Assembly (NCBI GenBank): GCA_000697055.1 | Contig: JNDT01001883.1 | Coordinates: 1-29,270 of the forward strand | From: Saksenaea vasiformis B4078 | Taxonomy: Eukaryota > Mucoromycota > Mucoromycetes > Mucorales > Saksenaeaceae | DNA: 29,270 nucleotides | Reading direction: 5' to 3' | Shown here: one piece after another, positions 1-10,044 of the stretch | Layout: every line of letters begins with the position of its first letter | How positions within the stretch are numbered: position 1 is the first letter of the stretch | Position numbers and translations under genes: made by a program | Notes under the pieces: model-generated | Seen by the model: the letters and a program-made list of their open reading frames with translations, nothing else | Told to the model about the DNA's origin: nothing | The model's database searches: none

Positions 1-517
1 ACTTCAAACAATCTCGGTGTGATTGATAAAAACGGTAACTTTTTAAAGGAAAAAAAAAAAAAAGGTCAGGGACGGGGGGTTTCGAAGATCAGAGACAAAA
101 ACACACACACAAATAAAAATAAAAAATAAAAAAGGCGGCTTACCCTGTCAATACATATTGATTTTCCTGGCGTTCCTGAGGTAACTCATGGAAACGTAAT
201 AAACGTTGGGCGCCGATCATCACCGCTTTGGCGCTGTCCCACGTTTCGTGTACTTGATCATCAACGTACTTGAGAAATCCGGTTGTATCTGCATCTTCGA
301 TCTCCTTAATCGTCGAGTTCATCGATGCCAAAAGATGTGCAGCGAGGGATGGGGGACACAAAGGTACAGACGACGTCGAGTGGGACCGAGACCGTGTGTA
401 AGGTGTTGTCAGCGATGCCATGGAGGTTGTCATTGCCATGGAATGCCGACGGTTATGATGTCCAGGCACAGTCAAGGTCGTCGACTTGTCGTCCGTTGTG
501 TCGGTTGATCCCATCAT
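1..517 (-). CDS. PAQR / haemolysin-III family receptor (adiponectin-receptor-like), N-terminal part
   Basis: This is the 5' part of a gene that runs off the left edge. Exon 1 is 517-144; a GT-AG intron (143-39) follows, and exon 2 starts at 38. Splicing gives the junction QYVLTG-YRFYQSHRDCLK. The segment RLLRFHELPQERQENQYVLTG followed by YR and a DCLK motif is the pre-membrane signature of yeast Izh and animal adiponectin-receptor proteins, seven-helix membrane proteins linked to sterol, ceramide and zinc homeostasis. The seven helices would lie beyond the window. The start is taken as the first ATG of an ATG-ATG pair at 517; the frame is open further upstream, but only through a pyrimidine-rich leader without ATG. 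The N-terminal 70 residues are Ser/Thr-rich and probably disordered. Family assignment rests on the short conserved block only. Confidence 0.78.
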
Positions 518-976
518 ATGTGGAGAAAAAGAAAGGAGGAAAGAAAAAAGTTTCAAAAAGAAAAAAAAAACACAGAAAAAAATAAGGACCGATCAGAGAT
601 TTTTGAGAGAAGGACCTTTCAGCTTTTTATTTAAGTAGCGGAGAATCGTGACCAGTAAGGTACATGGAGACACCTCCCTGGAAATTTGGTCAGCCAATCG
701 GACGGCGACGCAGAACCCGGGGGGTACACCTAAATTGGGTTACAACCCAACCCACCCGACCCCCAAACAAACCACACCACCACCAACACCCCCCCCCGCA
801 AAGGGTTTTTGGATCACAAAAAGACAATGAAGTCCTGCACATAAACGCCTGACAGGTGACGCCATCAACAAGTGGTTCTTTCTTTTTCTTTTTTTTTCTC
901 CGTCTCTCTCTCTGTCTCTTCTTTTTTTTTCATCTTATTTTATGTTGTGTACTCACATCATTTTCTTATCTTTGAC
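518..976. other. Divergent intergenic region between the PAQR and Spg1 genes
   Basis: No gene is supported here. The stretch separates two divergently transcribed genes and should hold both promoters. It contains a purine-rich tract near 530-580, a CACCACCACCAACACCCCCCC-like cytosine-rich run near 770-800, and a pyrimidine-rich leader (about 885-945) just before the GTPase start. No clear TATA box was seen on either side. Confidence 0.6.
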
Positions 977-1957
977 ATGAGTTTCAACGAAACGATGGAA
1001 ACAGTCGTCGACAATAGTAATAGTAATCATTCGTTACACGAAAAGACACCCAAACACAGGTACACATCCTGAATCCCATATATAAAAAGAGAGGAACACA
1101 AGTTTTGAACGGCGTCCTCCTCCCTCCCCCCACACCTTGTATAGCTTGATTCTCAAAACCGGGATCGTTGGTGATGCTCAGATTGGCAAAACGAGTTTGA
1201 TGGTCAAATATGCAGAAGGCGCATTCGATACAGAATACACACAGACACTAGGTAAAAAAAAAAAAACTTTGGTTTCCATTTATCTCGGTTTGTTTATTAA
1301 AAAAAAATAGGTGTTAATTTTATGGAGAAAACGATTTCGATCCGTAATAACGAAATCACATTTAGTATATGGGACCTTGGAGGTAAGAAAAAGAAGTCAA
1401 CAGGTAGCGATGATTTCATTTCATTTTTTTTTTTAAATTGGTTATGTCATTACATAGGTCAAAAGGAGTTTGTGAGCATGTTACCACTTGTCTGTAATGA
1501 CGCAGTTGCTATACTGTTTACATTTGACCTGACTCGGAAATCGACACTCAACAGCATTAAAGAGTGGTATCGACAAGCACGTGGTCTAAACAAGGTAAAA
1601 AAAAAAAAGGAACTGTTTTTGTTGTTGTTTCATTACTGAGTGTTCAAGAAGAGTGCCATTCCATTATTGATTGGTACAAAATATGATCAATTTATTCATC
1701 TTTCCAAAGTGGATCATGAGGAAGTGACGAGGCAGGCAAGAAAGAAGAAATCATTTAATTTTGATTGATTAGAACAAATATAGGCACGAAAATATTCCCG
1801 GGCAATGCGAGCACCATTAATTTTTTGTTCTACGGCCGAATCCATCAATGTGCAGAAAATATACAAGATCGTCCTGGCAAAAGCATTCGATTTGAAATGT
1901 TCCATTCCTGAGGTGACAGAGATTGGAGATCCTATCATTGAATACACTCACTGCTAA
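977..1957 (+). CDS. spg1: Spg1/Tem1-type septation GTPase
   Basis: This is a small Ras-superfamily GTPase that sits at the spindle pole body and triggers septation or mitotic exit through the Cdc7/Cdc15-type kinase cascade. Exons are 977-1059, 1145-1251, 1311-1382, 1458-1594, 1652-1735 and 1784-1957, giving about 218 residues, normal for the family. The P-loop GDAQIGKTS is at residues 37-45, the switch II motif is WDLGGQ (residues 84-89), and the base-recognition motif is GTKYD. Long matches to the Spg1 pattern are [20 protein letters not shown] and [15 protein letters not shown]. Four introns are GT-AG. The fifth (1736-1783, 48 nt) has a GC donor (CAG|GCAAG); it is needed to join VTRQ to [11 protein letters not shown], and read-through hits a stop. 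The N-terminal 28 residues before the G domain are not conserved. Identity is very secure. Confidence 0.95.
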
Positions 1958-2088
1958 CAACAACAACAACAATAAGCAGTGAAAAAGAAAAAGAGGGAAA
2001 TTTTTTAATTTCTATATTCTATGATCAAACTACTTCTACAATGAAAATTAAAAAAAAAAAGTACATGGAAAATGTAGTACAAAATCAT

Positions 2089-2448
2089 CTAAACAAAGTT
2101 CCATTGGACAGGAATATGGCCTTTGCTTGGATCACCAATCTCTTTGAAGGCAGTAATGCTTAAATCAACATCATCCTTGCCGCAACCGGGACAAGTATCA
2201 ACGACTGTCGTTATGACGGATTTACCATTACTTGTAATCGAAACCTTCTTGCCACAATATTGACCGGATTGCATTAGAGTTGAGCTCAATGCAACCACCT
2301 TGTCACTATCCTTGTTGGTTTTGCCACAGGATCCGAGACCGACATCGTAGTACGTCCCCACACCAGAATGATCTGCTCGTTTGACAATGGGAAGTGCTTG
2401 TGTAAAGATCAAGAAGGTCAACATCAAAACGATAAGAGAGAATTGCAT
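2089..2448 (-). CDS. Secreted RlpA-like double-psi beta-barrel protein (expansin/barwin-like)
   Basis: A single-exon protein of 119 residues. A clear signal peptide covers about residues 1-18 (hydrophobic core FSLIVLMLTFLIF, then QALP), followed by a Kex2-type dibasic site, VKR, at 22-24. The mature part shows the RlpA/expansin core: GVGTYYDVGLGSCGKTN near 29-45 and VVDTCPGCGKDDVDLS near 82-97, with paired cysteines and the Asp residues typical of the six-stranded double-psi barrel. The end GHIPVQWNFV matches the usual 'pivw' tail of this fold. Fungal proteins of this type are secreted and are thought to act on cell walls or as effectors; most lack shown enzyme activity. There is no carbohydrate-binding module. 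The exact role cannot be told from sequence. Confidence 0.9.
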   Translation of the reverse strand: MQFSLIVLMLTFLIFTQALPIVKRADHSGVGTYYDVGLGSCGKTNKDSDKVVALSSTLMQSGQYCGKKVSITSNGKSVITTVVDTCPGCGKDDVDLSITAFKEIGDPSKGHIPVQWNFV

Positions 2449-2516
2449 GTTGTTTTTTTTTTTTGAAGATCAAATGTATAGAAGAATGTACGTATACAAG
2501 TCAAAACTTATCCATC

Positions 2517-2552
<36 letters not shown>

Positions 2553-3766
2553 TTCTGCTCCAGTTGCTGTTTCTCCTCTTGCCCATTCTTTCCCCCCCTT
2601 TTTTTTTTCTTTCTTTCTTTCTGTCTTCGGTTGGCCGTGCGTGTAAGGCTTTCCAAAAAAAAAAAGAAAAAAATGCTTGGCATATATTACACGCATCACA
2701 GAGTATTTACTCCCTAAGATAAGACTTAATTTGGGTGAGTGACAATGAGTGGCTAAATAGTCGCATTTTCTTTGTTCAGAGTTCAGAGTCAGGTTAGATC
2801 GACTTCCATCTTTAATTGATTGTCGTTATGCAAATCAGATCCACGTTCATTTTAATCATACTGCATGATTTTTTTAAAAGAGACGCATGACTATCCGTGG
2901 TGGCAACAACATGGATTTCCTTGGCATTTTCTCCAGTAATATCAATGTTATTTACTGACAGCGTGCAAAACAACGATTTTGTCCGTCAAACTAGAGAAAA
3001 AAAAGAAAAAAGTGCTTGCAGCCAGTGCATAAAAGAAACGTATTCGGTTAATCAAGGTACATGATGCATTCATGCCGTCCGTCAGGAAAAAAAAAAAAAA
3101 GAAAGAAAAGCGACAACATCTCCCTTTTTGTTGTTTGGTGTTATATAATCATACCATAACACAAGAAAGAAAAAGAAGGTGATTAAATAGTGTATAGGTA
3201 ACAATAAAAAGGTTATCCTTTGGTAACAATGTACCGCCTTTTTAGTCTATTTGACATTATGTAAGGATTGACTACTGTGAATTGAAGAGAAACTATCAAA
3301 GAAAGATAGATGCATGCCCGTATTTGTCATGCAGATCGGAACTAAAGTCCTTTATCTAACAACGTTTTAAGAAGGGGGGTTTGGGATCATGAAAAGGAGA
3401 GAAGAAGATAGAGAAGAAGAAGAAGATGATGATGATGACGATGATGACACCAGTAGTATTGTCTCAGTCATTTCCCTTTTTCTTTTTTACATACATTTAT
3501 TTTACTTATTCATGATGTGATTCAACTAAGAGAGAGAGAGAGAGGAGAAAAGCTTGTTTTATGTATTCAAGCTTTTTGATTGGTGAAGATCAGGGGCGGA
3601 TTTTTTTGATTTTGATTTTCATATGATGGACAGCAACCCAGCCTATTCACGTGTTAATGTCCAACCATTAATTCCTTGTGTACTTTTTTTTTTTTTGCTT
3701 TCTTTTCTTTTCGTCCTAGTTTAATAGCTTATGTCTTTCTATTCCTACTATTACTACTACTTGTGA
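2449..3766. other. 1.3-kb divergent intergenic region with simple repeats
   Basis: No gene is supported. It separates the secreted protein gene (-) from the membrane protein gene (+). It contains an (AT)14 microsatellite at 2522-2549, a pyrimidine tract at 2590-2630, a GAAGAA/GATGAT trinucleotide stretch at about 3395-3447, and a GA run at 3530-3545. Short frames over these repeats are low-complexity and were not called. Confidence 0.6.
2522..2549. repeat. (AT)14 microsatellite
   Basis: Twenty-eight bases of uninterrupted AT dinucleotide lie about 75 bases upstream of the start of the secreted RlpA-like gene. Such a tract is likely to vary in length between strains and sits in the presumed promoter or leader. 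Confidence 0.97.
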
Positions 3767-4801
3767 ATGGCAGAATACGAACGAATGTTTTATTTCTGCG
3801 ACCCACTCCCTCAATCGAGTTGGCGACCATCTTCTTCATCGGCATCGTGTCATTCTTACCAAAGCGACGAAGGTTATCATTCCGACGAAAAACGAACTTT
3901 TGGTATAGATTATGAAGACACTACTACTTGGTCTCGCGAACAAAAACGATCAACTGAACGTGAAATACCAATCTTAAAAAGCACTCGGACTATGTATGTA
4001 ATAATAACACAATAATCATCATCATGATAAAACAACTACTTACACTTCTTTTGTAGCCGCATTTCTTATACACCCGCCACGTATACCCTCACATTAGCCA
4101 TTATCCTTCTTTCACTACACATTCTCATTACCCATCCACCACCATGGACTCACACCTTTCCTCCCGTGTTTGTCTTCTTTCACCTTGCTTTCCATATCAC
4201 GCATCTTTTCGCACATACATTTGAACATCTTTCTATTGAACGCCACTGTGTGGTGTACGGTACCTGGCTCTATTGGACTGGTTGGCTTCTCGGCATCTTT
4301 GTATTTACAGAACGACTCGCCATTGATCTAACCCATCCAACAACTACCCTTTTCTGGTTATTGATGCTCGAACGACGGAATTCATGGGGTCTTATCGTAT
4401 GGGAATTCGTCAGTCGACTCGATCAAAACATACCTCCATCTTCTTCTTCTTCATCATCATCATCACCACACCATCTGACATCCAAACAATTGAAATTATG
4501 GCAATTAGGAAGCTTCCGCTTACTAGCCTTTCGTATCTGGTGCCTTCTTGGTACGGGTAGTTTCTGGGGCTTGCTTTACATTACATTGGCAAAACGAGAC
4601 GGCTTTACGCTTGTCTATCTTTTACGCTTTTCCAATATTCTCAGGCTTCTTCTCGTCAGTGCTGCCGGTGGCCTGATGATGATCTGCTTCTGGAGTTTCT
4701 GGACTTTTCAGTACCGCGGAGTCCTCTGGCGAAGAGAACTACGAAAAGGCGTCGTCGTTTGGTACAGCGAAGGTGTAGCTCGCGCTGGTGACGTCGAGTG
4801 A
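3767..4801 (+). CDS. Multi-pass membrane protein of unknown function
   Basis: Two exons, 3767-3993 and 4057-4801, are joined across a 63-nt intron (donor GTATGT, acceptor TTGTAG); the phase matches (AT|C) and gives about 323 residues. The first 75 residues are polar and Ser/Tyr-rich with a run of serines, and are probably cytosolic. The rest is strongly hydrophobic, with about five to six candidate membrane helices, for example YTLTLAIILLSLHILIT, FPPVFVFFHLAFHITHLF, WTGWLLGIFVFTERLAI, and the last near LLLVSAAGGLMMICFWSFW. A poly-Ser linker lies mid-protein. The second exon alone is open from about 4058. No recognised family motif was seen; it may be a transporter-like or organelle membrane protein specific to these fungi, but this is a guess. 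Confidence 0.8.
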
Positions 4802-4827
4802 ATTATATCTAAGTAGGTTTGGCCCGA

Positions 4828-4995
4828 TTTCCTCCTCTTTTTTTTTTTTTGTTTTTTTTTAAAAAAACTTTGTGTACATAACTTCTTTTTCCTTTTCTTC
4901 TTCTTCTTATATCTCCATCTCACACATCATGTTTTCTTTTCTTTTTCCTTCTTCTTCTTCTTCTCCTTCTCCTCCTCCTTCTTCTTTTCTCTACA
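4828..4995 (+). repeat. Pyrimidine-rich CTT/CTC tract
   Basis: About 170 bases consist almost wholly of C and T on the + strand, with CTTCTT and CTCCTC runs and several poly-T blocks. It lies between convergent genes and probably forms part of their 3' regions. No coding frame is supported. Confidence 0.85.
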
Positions 4996-5066
4996 GTTTA
5001 AACAAATAAATAAATAAAAAATAACAGTTCATTACCACAAAAGAAACAAGAAGTAAAAGAAGGAAA

Positions 5067-5087
5067 GTAGTAGTAGTAGTAGTAGTA
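5067..5087. repeat. (GTA/TAG) trinucleotide microsatellite
   Basis: Seven tandem GTA units lie just beyond the stop codon of the small gene on the minus strand, in its presumed 3' untranslated region. Confidence 0.9.
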
Positions 5088-5095
5088 ATCACGTT

Positions 5096-5479
5096 CTATA
5101 TTTCTTTGGCTTTTAATAACTGCCGCATGGCGTAAAGTGCAATGGTTCGCACGTAATGTTGTGATGCAGGTGTCATGCGTGGTAAACATCGAATCAAGGT
5201 GCACCAATGTATATACGCAAGATTTAATGGATGCTGTGATAACTCTTGGTAAGGTGGGATGGGTTCAAACCATGGTACCCCCGGTGCAGGTATCACTGAA
5301 GCCGATCGTGGTAACGAATCGACAAGGTTGGCATAACAGTGCTGGACATTGGCTTCCCAAGGATCTACATGCACATAATTCTGTTCTTCTAATACATCAA
5401 GTTGCACTTTGAGTCGTTGTAATAAATCGCCGAGATCATGAACGGTATCATTAGGTGATGATGGTTTACTGGCAAGCAT
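5096..5479 (-). CDS. Small conserved-looking protein of unknown function (127 aa)
   Basis: A single-exon frame. The ATG at 5479 is chosen because the 27 codons upstream are a hydrophobic translation of an A/T-rich leader with poly-A and would otherwise create a spurious signal sequence. The protein begins MLASKPSSPNDTVHDLGDLL, has a short amphipathic helix or coiled coil (LLQRLKVQLDVLEEQNY, about residues 19-35), a proline-rich centre (VIPAPGVPWFEPIPPYQ) and a helical C-terminus ending LYAMRQLLKAKEI. The mix of conserved-type aromatic and Pro residues looks like a real folded protein, but I do not recognise the family. It is transcribed in the same direction as the coiled-coil gene just upstream (107 bases away). 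Confidence 0.65.
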   Translation of the reverse strand: MLASKPSSPNDTVHDLGDLLQRLKVQLDVLEEQNYVHVDPWEANVQHCYANLVDSLPRSASVIPAPGVPWFEPIPPYQELSQHPLNLAYIHWCTLIRCLPRMTPASQHYVRTIALYAMRQLLKAKEI

Positions 5480-5586
5480 TATACACAAAAAATAAAAAAG
5501 AGAAATTACACAAAATAAAAATATAAAATAAATCTTGTGTCTTTTTTTTTTACATTCCATTACTTCCGATAGTCAGGAACAAAACT

Positions 5587-7060
5587 TTATACGTCTTTCG
5601 TGATCAGTTCAGTCAGTGGACTAAGGTTTCCTTCATCAGGCAATAAGTAGGCTCGCGTCTTTGCCCCTAGTTTACGTCGTTTCGGACGATTCTGAGAGGA
5701 TGTCGATGGTTGTGAAGAAGCAGAGACGGTTGGTACTTCAGGTTCTTGCGAAACCACTTCTTCTCGTCGTAAAGAAGAAGCAGAAGAAGAATAATTATTA
5801 TTAACAGGCATATCTGCTTGATCTATGTCGATTTTCTTTTTTCGTGGACGTGCTGGCTTTCGTCGAGTCACTTTGCTTGGTTCATCATCATCATGTAACA
5901 TCATGGGCTTATCTGCTTCTTTACTTGGTCCGTTATGTGTCGCACTAGGTAGATCCGCTTCTTTGCTTGGCTCACGGTAGGGCTTTATTCGCAAGTCTGC
6001 TTCCTTGCTTAGCTCACGGTAGGGCGAGAACTCTTTTTCCTTGCTTAGTTCGCGGTGTGGCAAGATGGGTGAGTCTGCGTCTTTGCTAGGTTCCATGGGG
6101 TATACTTCTTCATTTGTTTCAGTTAGTGGGTGATACAGGGGGTGTACATCGTCTGACTCTTTCGTTTCATCCTGTTGTGTCGCTGATAAATGGTCTCGTC
6201 GATGCGTATGGGTAATTGTCGTCAATTCTTCCGTTTCTTTCTGGAGACCTTTGATCTGTTTTTTGGAATGAGCTAATCTCCGTTTGCTCTCTTTCAGTTC
6301 ATGTCTCGATTTCTCCAGCTGATTTTTTGTTTCTGAAAGTTCCTCCTGTAATTCGTAATTCTCTTGTTTCGTTTTCTGTTGTAGTCGTGAAAGCGTTTTT
6401 TTCAGCCTTGTTGCTTCCGTCTTTGCTTCATCCGCCGCATTCTAATTTAGCTGACTTGTTTACTCAAACAGCTTGCGGAAAAAAAAAAGTAGTAGTGCCT
6501 GCGTTACCTTTAGTGATTCTTCTTTTTCTTTGAATTTTGTTTTTGTCTCCATAAAGTATTTCTTTAATGAATTGATTTGCGATTTAAACGCGGTTCTCAT
6601 CTCGTCGCACAAGTCTTCGGACTCCTGCAGTCGTCTCGCATAGTCGTCAATCGTCTGTTGCAAACGTTGTGTTTGATTCTTCGCTGAATCGGCGTAGACA
6701 CTTTTGGTATCATATTCTGATATCACTAGAACAAAGCATTTAGTCCTACGAGCTACCCACGGGTTCGTAACGTACGCATTTTAATTTTTTGTTGACGCAC
6801 TTCCTCTGCATGATCAAGGGCAGCCATCTCCATCATGGATTCTTTCAATCGCAATTCGATTGCATGGATCCTGTTTGATGCCATAAGCTAATTAACCATA
6901 AAATGGGTTGTCATTCATGTCGGCATTTTACTTTTTCTATTTGTTTATTGCATGTTTCCAGTTGCTCTCGTAAATGCGTCTCTGTGGTCCTTAATTGTTT
7001 AATCATGACATCTTTGACAGCCAACTGTCGACTTTCTTCCGTTTCGACTGAAAATTTCAT
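5587..7060 (-). CDS. Coiled-coil protein with tandem SKEAD-type repeats, function unknown
   Basis: Exons 7060-6932, 6887-6776, 6725-6508 and 6441-5587 splice in frame (introns 44, 50 and 66 nt) to about 437 residues. The first 230 or so residues are highly charged heptad-rich coiled coil (for example LREQLETCNKQIEK, RLQESEDLCDEMRTAFKSQ, ENYELQEELSETKNQLEKSR). A region of five to six copies of a 14-18 residue repeat around E-L/P-SKEAD follows, then a basic stretch (RRKPARPRKKK) and PKRRK, which could be nuclear localisation signals, and a Ser-rich tail. The 5' end is uncertain: the frame stays open to an ATG at 7120, and a further upstream exon is possible (a GTAAGT donor lies near 7240). It could be a structural, centromere or spindle-associated protein; no specific family is recognised. 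Confidence 0.7.
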
Positions 7061-7573
7061 ACGAAGATTGGTATATGAAAGAAAAAAACATGCGTTGGAC
7101 AATTCGCGGTTGTCAGACAACGGAAAGGTGTTGCTCGTTCAGGATTGAAGAAAACCGAGTCACGCCTGCCTTTTTGCTTTTGCTGTTACAGAGAGCTCTT
7201 GGGGAACCATACTGTGGTGCACAGAGCTGAGATTACTTACTTCTAGACTTTCTCGTTTTACCAAGATACTTGACGTTAATATCTGGCCAGAATATTTGCT
7301 ATATAATACATCCTATGGGGATAGAGCCGTATTTCATAAGAAAATCGTCTTTTATAGTACTCCACCATTATGTAACCACCTATGGTCCCTAGGAAAATCG
7401 TTCTGGATAGTCTCTTGTTATCATCGGTTTCAACATTACTTTGGCATATGTGTACTCCTGACATTTGCGCAGATAGCGGTTTCTGCATGTAGATTGGACG
7501 AATGAAATGTGAAGTTTATTACGAGGGCTTTGTTTTGCAAAGGTTCCATTCTGTATACTTCTCCGAACTGATG

Positions 7574-7593
7574 GGAGTTCGCCCCCGAACTCC
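7574..7593. repeat. Perfect hairpin, 8-bp arms and 4-nt loop
   Basis: GGAGTTCG, loop CCCC, then CGAACTCC. The stem is perfect and GC-rich. It is not part of a recognisable tRNA, because no acceptor stem or second conserved arm surrounds it. Confidence 0.85.
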
Positions 7594-8106
7594 TTTACTG
7601 CGCTCTAACCGTCTTAGTTATGCATTGCAGCATTAGGTTCATAGAACAGCAGATCCATCTGTGTGGCGATGTGCATTACCAAACTTGTCTTAGTTTTTTG
7701 CGGGCATAGGAGGTCGACATGGTCCATACTAAAAAGCTGTATAGTATCTCGCATATAGACTTTTTACTATGAGGCAAGCTGATATCTGTCGGTAGAATAA
7801 CCAACTGAACCTATCTATCTCTCTCTATTTACGAAGATAACACTTGCTATGATTTTAAGGTTCAAGGGTCCGCCACCTTTTTATAAAATGTTATAGAAAT
7901 TCCGGTTTTAAAAAAAGGTACACATGTATTTCGGGCAGACGGCTTTTTTTTTCTTTTTTTTTTCTTCTAAATTTACAGCGGGGAATTAAAAACAAAACAG
8001 GGCATTAAAAGAAGTTCATGGAAGAATTTTTGATAGCAACGTACACGGGTACAAGAGAAAACAAAGAAAAAAAAGGGCATATGTATATCTCTCTCACAAG
8101 ATATAG

Positions 8107-8160
8107 AAAAAAGAAAGAAAAGAAAAGAAAAGAAAGAAAGAAAGAAAGAAAGAAAGAAAA
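8107..8160. repeat. AAAG-type purine repeat
   Basis: A 50-base run made only of A and G, mainly AAAAG and AAAG units. It is a simple repeat with no coding support. Confidence 0.9.
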
Positions 8161-8620
8161 ATAAAAACCGCAAAGGAATTCAGGAAAGCATTGTTGTTAC
8201 TACGTGGACACCGGCGAGTAAATTACGATTTGTGAGAAGTCGGGCCCGTTTCATCAGGTGTAGACATCCCGGAAGTCGTTATATATACATCTTTTTTTGT
8301 TATTTTTTTCTTTTTTTGGTTGTAAGGAGTGGAGATAAATATTTTGCTGGTGTGGTAAGGAATTTTTCCTTCTTGTTGCGTTGATTCACCAGTTTTATAT
8401 GTGAAGTTCTGTCTATCTAAATTTTATTATTCGCAAAATAAATGTCCATCCGCTTCTTTTTTTTTTATCACATGAAAATGATTGTCATGAAGAAAAGTGG
8501 CTTCTAGCCCCCTGCAGGTTCTACTCCCTTGACTTGTTCATTTCTTCTAATCATCACACTTTGACTGAAGCTGCAGGCGCAGTTATACCTCTCCCCGTTT
8601 CTCTATATCTCCGTTTTTAC

Positions 8621-8660
8621 CATATGCAGATGGGTTTCGTCTATTGTCTATCTGCATATG
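8621..8660. repeat. Inverted repeat, 11-bp perfect arms
   Basis: CATATGCAGAT at 8621-8631 is matched by its exact reverse complement ATCTGCATATG at 8650-8660, with an 18-base loop. It lies in a gene-poor stretch. It could be a cruciform, a binding site for a dimeric protein or the remnant of a small element. Confidence 0.85.
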
Positions 8661-9117
8661 TTCAGGTGTGCACTCGATCCGTCAGATAAGCCTGTGCTAC
8701 CCCAAAATGGTAACCAATGCAGCAAGGTGCTCAGTGCTTGTATCGGTGGGTAGTCGACATACCAATGTCTGTAGTGTTGGCCCTTATCATTCACTCTATT
8801 CAAGGAAACCTACCTGCTTATTATTTATTTATCCATCATACCTACTTCTCTCTCTCTCTGTGTGTGTGTGTGTGATGTAGCAAGCTAGATACCTACCTAC
8901 CTCTATGGTGCTCCTACTTTGATTGTCCGTACAAAGGAAGTTGAAGGACGCTAATCCAGTCATTTCATTATCACCTTACATTAGGAATGATACGCTTGGA
9001 ATGTGAAGTACGTAGAACTTTGCTGCCATCTTTCTGAAATAGATGACGTGGTATCGATAAGAGACCACAAAGGGTATGCTGTGTAAGCATAAAATTGATA
9101 CTCAGCCATGGGCGACA

Positions 9118-9146
9118 GCTTGAACGCATGTTTTTTCGTTCAAGCT
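9118..9146. repeat. Inverted repeat, 10-bp perfect arms
   Basis: AGCTTGAACG at 9118-9127 pairs exactly with CGTTCAAGCT at 9137-9146 across a 9-base loop containing six T. It lies about 400 bases upstream of the Rieske gene. Confidence 0.85.
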
Positions 9147-9543
9147 TCTTTCGTTCTCCGTCCTGCATTCCATCGTGCTAACAAAACATGATGGGGGACG
9201 TTCCATGTGGAAAATTATCGGGCGATGCGGATCGTCGCCATAGGAACGCTCTCAATTTCCCAATTTTGTTAACCTTTGTGGAGGTATCAACAAACAATGG
9301 TGCACAACAGCCAAGAAAAACCTTTTTTTTTTATTTTAGAACAGCCTTGCGAAAATGGTAGCATCTTACAGGGACACACACACACACAGAGAAGATGAAC
9401 TTTTTTTTTCCGAATAATAATATGAATAATTTTCTTTGTGTATACTTTTCTTCGGGTTGAGCCCTGTTCGGTCGGTCCTTAGGAGATTATCAAGATGAAG
9501 TCCATCTCCGACGTTCATGGTTCGCGTTCGTTAGGAAGTAAAA

Positions 9544-10044
9544 ATGTTTGTTATTAATTGGTTTCCTTCGATGTTTGTTCCCACTATCAAGTACAAGCGC
9601 GTGACAGAACATGCAAATGACAAAATAGACTCAATAGGAGACCAGCACCCTTCACCCAGCGCTCCTACCCTCGCAACAGATAGCAAGCAGACAGCAAAAG
9701 AAAAAACTGAAAGCACAACATTGGACCCAAAAGGCTGGACTTCTTCTACTTCAGAACAGTCGATTGAAGTTGATCCTGATGACAGTGAGAGGATCATTGT
9801 CACATTGTCCAATGGCGAAAAGTATGCTGCCGATCGGTACTGTCCACATGCCGGTGCTGATTTGTCATTTCATGGAGAAGTCGCTGAAGAAGAATATGGA
9901 CCAGAGATCGGTCCGATCTTAGTGTGTAGCATCCATTACTGGGAATTCGCATTAAAACGGCAAGGTCGGAGCGGTAGTGGTTGGGCTACCATCAACGCTT
10001 GTCCAATGCAATGCGACCATTTAAAAAAGGAACTCGACTGGTAG
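9544..10044 (+). CDS. Rieske-type [2Fe-2S] domain protein
   Basis: A frame of 166 residues. Residues about 75-160 form a Rieske fold: the two cluster-binding boxes are CPHAGADLS (Cys100, His102) and CSIHYWEF (Cys128, His131), the CxH...CxxH pattern that ligates a 2Fe-2S cluster through two Cys and two His. The first 70 residues are Ser/Thr-rich and look disordered. No membrane helix and no oxygenase iron-binding domain follow, so it resembles stand-alone ferredoxin-like Rieske proteins of eukaryotes rather than the bc1 subunit. The start is uncertain: the ATG at 9544 opens the frame, but an alternative ATG at 9494 could join residue 17 onward through a 46-nt intron (weak donor GTTTGT at 9553). 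Redox partner unknown. Confidence 0.85.
   Translation: MFVINWFPSMFVPTIKYKRVTEHANDKIDSIGDQHPSPSAPTLATDSKQTAKEKTESTTLDPKGWTSSTSEQSIEVDPDDSERIIVTLSNGEKYAADRYCPHAGADLSFHGEVAEEEYGPEIGPILVCSIHYWEFALKRQGRSGSGWATINACPMQCDHLKKELDW

Larger units (their letters stand above)
7150..9543. other. 2.4-kb region without a supported gene
   Basis: Frames here are short and lack family motifs. It holds three perfect or near-perfect inverted repeats (7574-7593, 8621-8660, 9118-9146), an AAAG-type purine repeat (8107-8160) and a CT/GT microsatellite near 8850-8875. The first few hundred bases may contain an unrecognised 5' exon of the coiled-coil gene. The last 100 bases should contain the promoter of the Rieske gene. 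Confidence 0.55.

Noticed and set aside
1078..1090. TATATAAAAA, a TATA-box-like sequence
   Set aside because: It lies inside intron 1 of the Spg1 gene, downstream of the start codon, so it is unlikely to be that gene's core promoter.
7574..7593. Possible tRNA T-arm (GTTCG core with a strong stem)
   Set aside because: The stem is 8 bp with a 4-base C loop, and no acceptor, D or anticodon arms can be drawn around it.
9531..9812. 93-codon minus-strand frame
   Set aside because: It is fully antisense to the Rieske gene, whose cluster-binding motifs identify the real coding strand.
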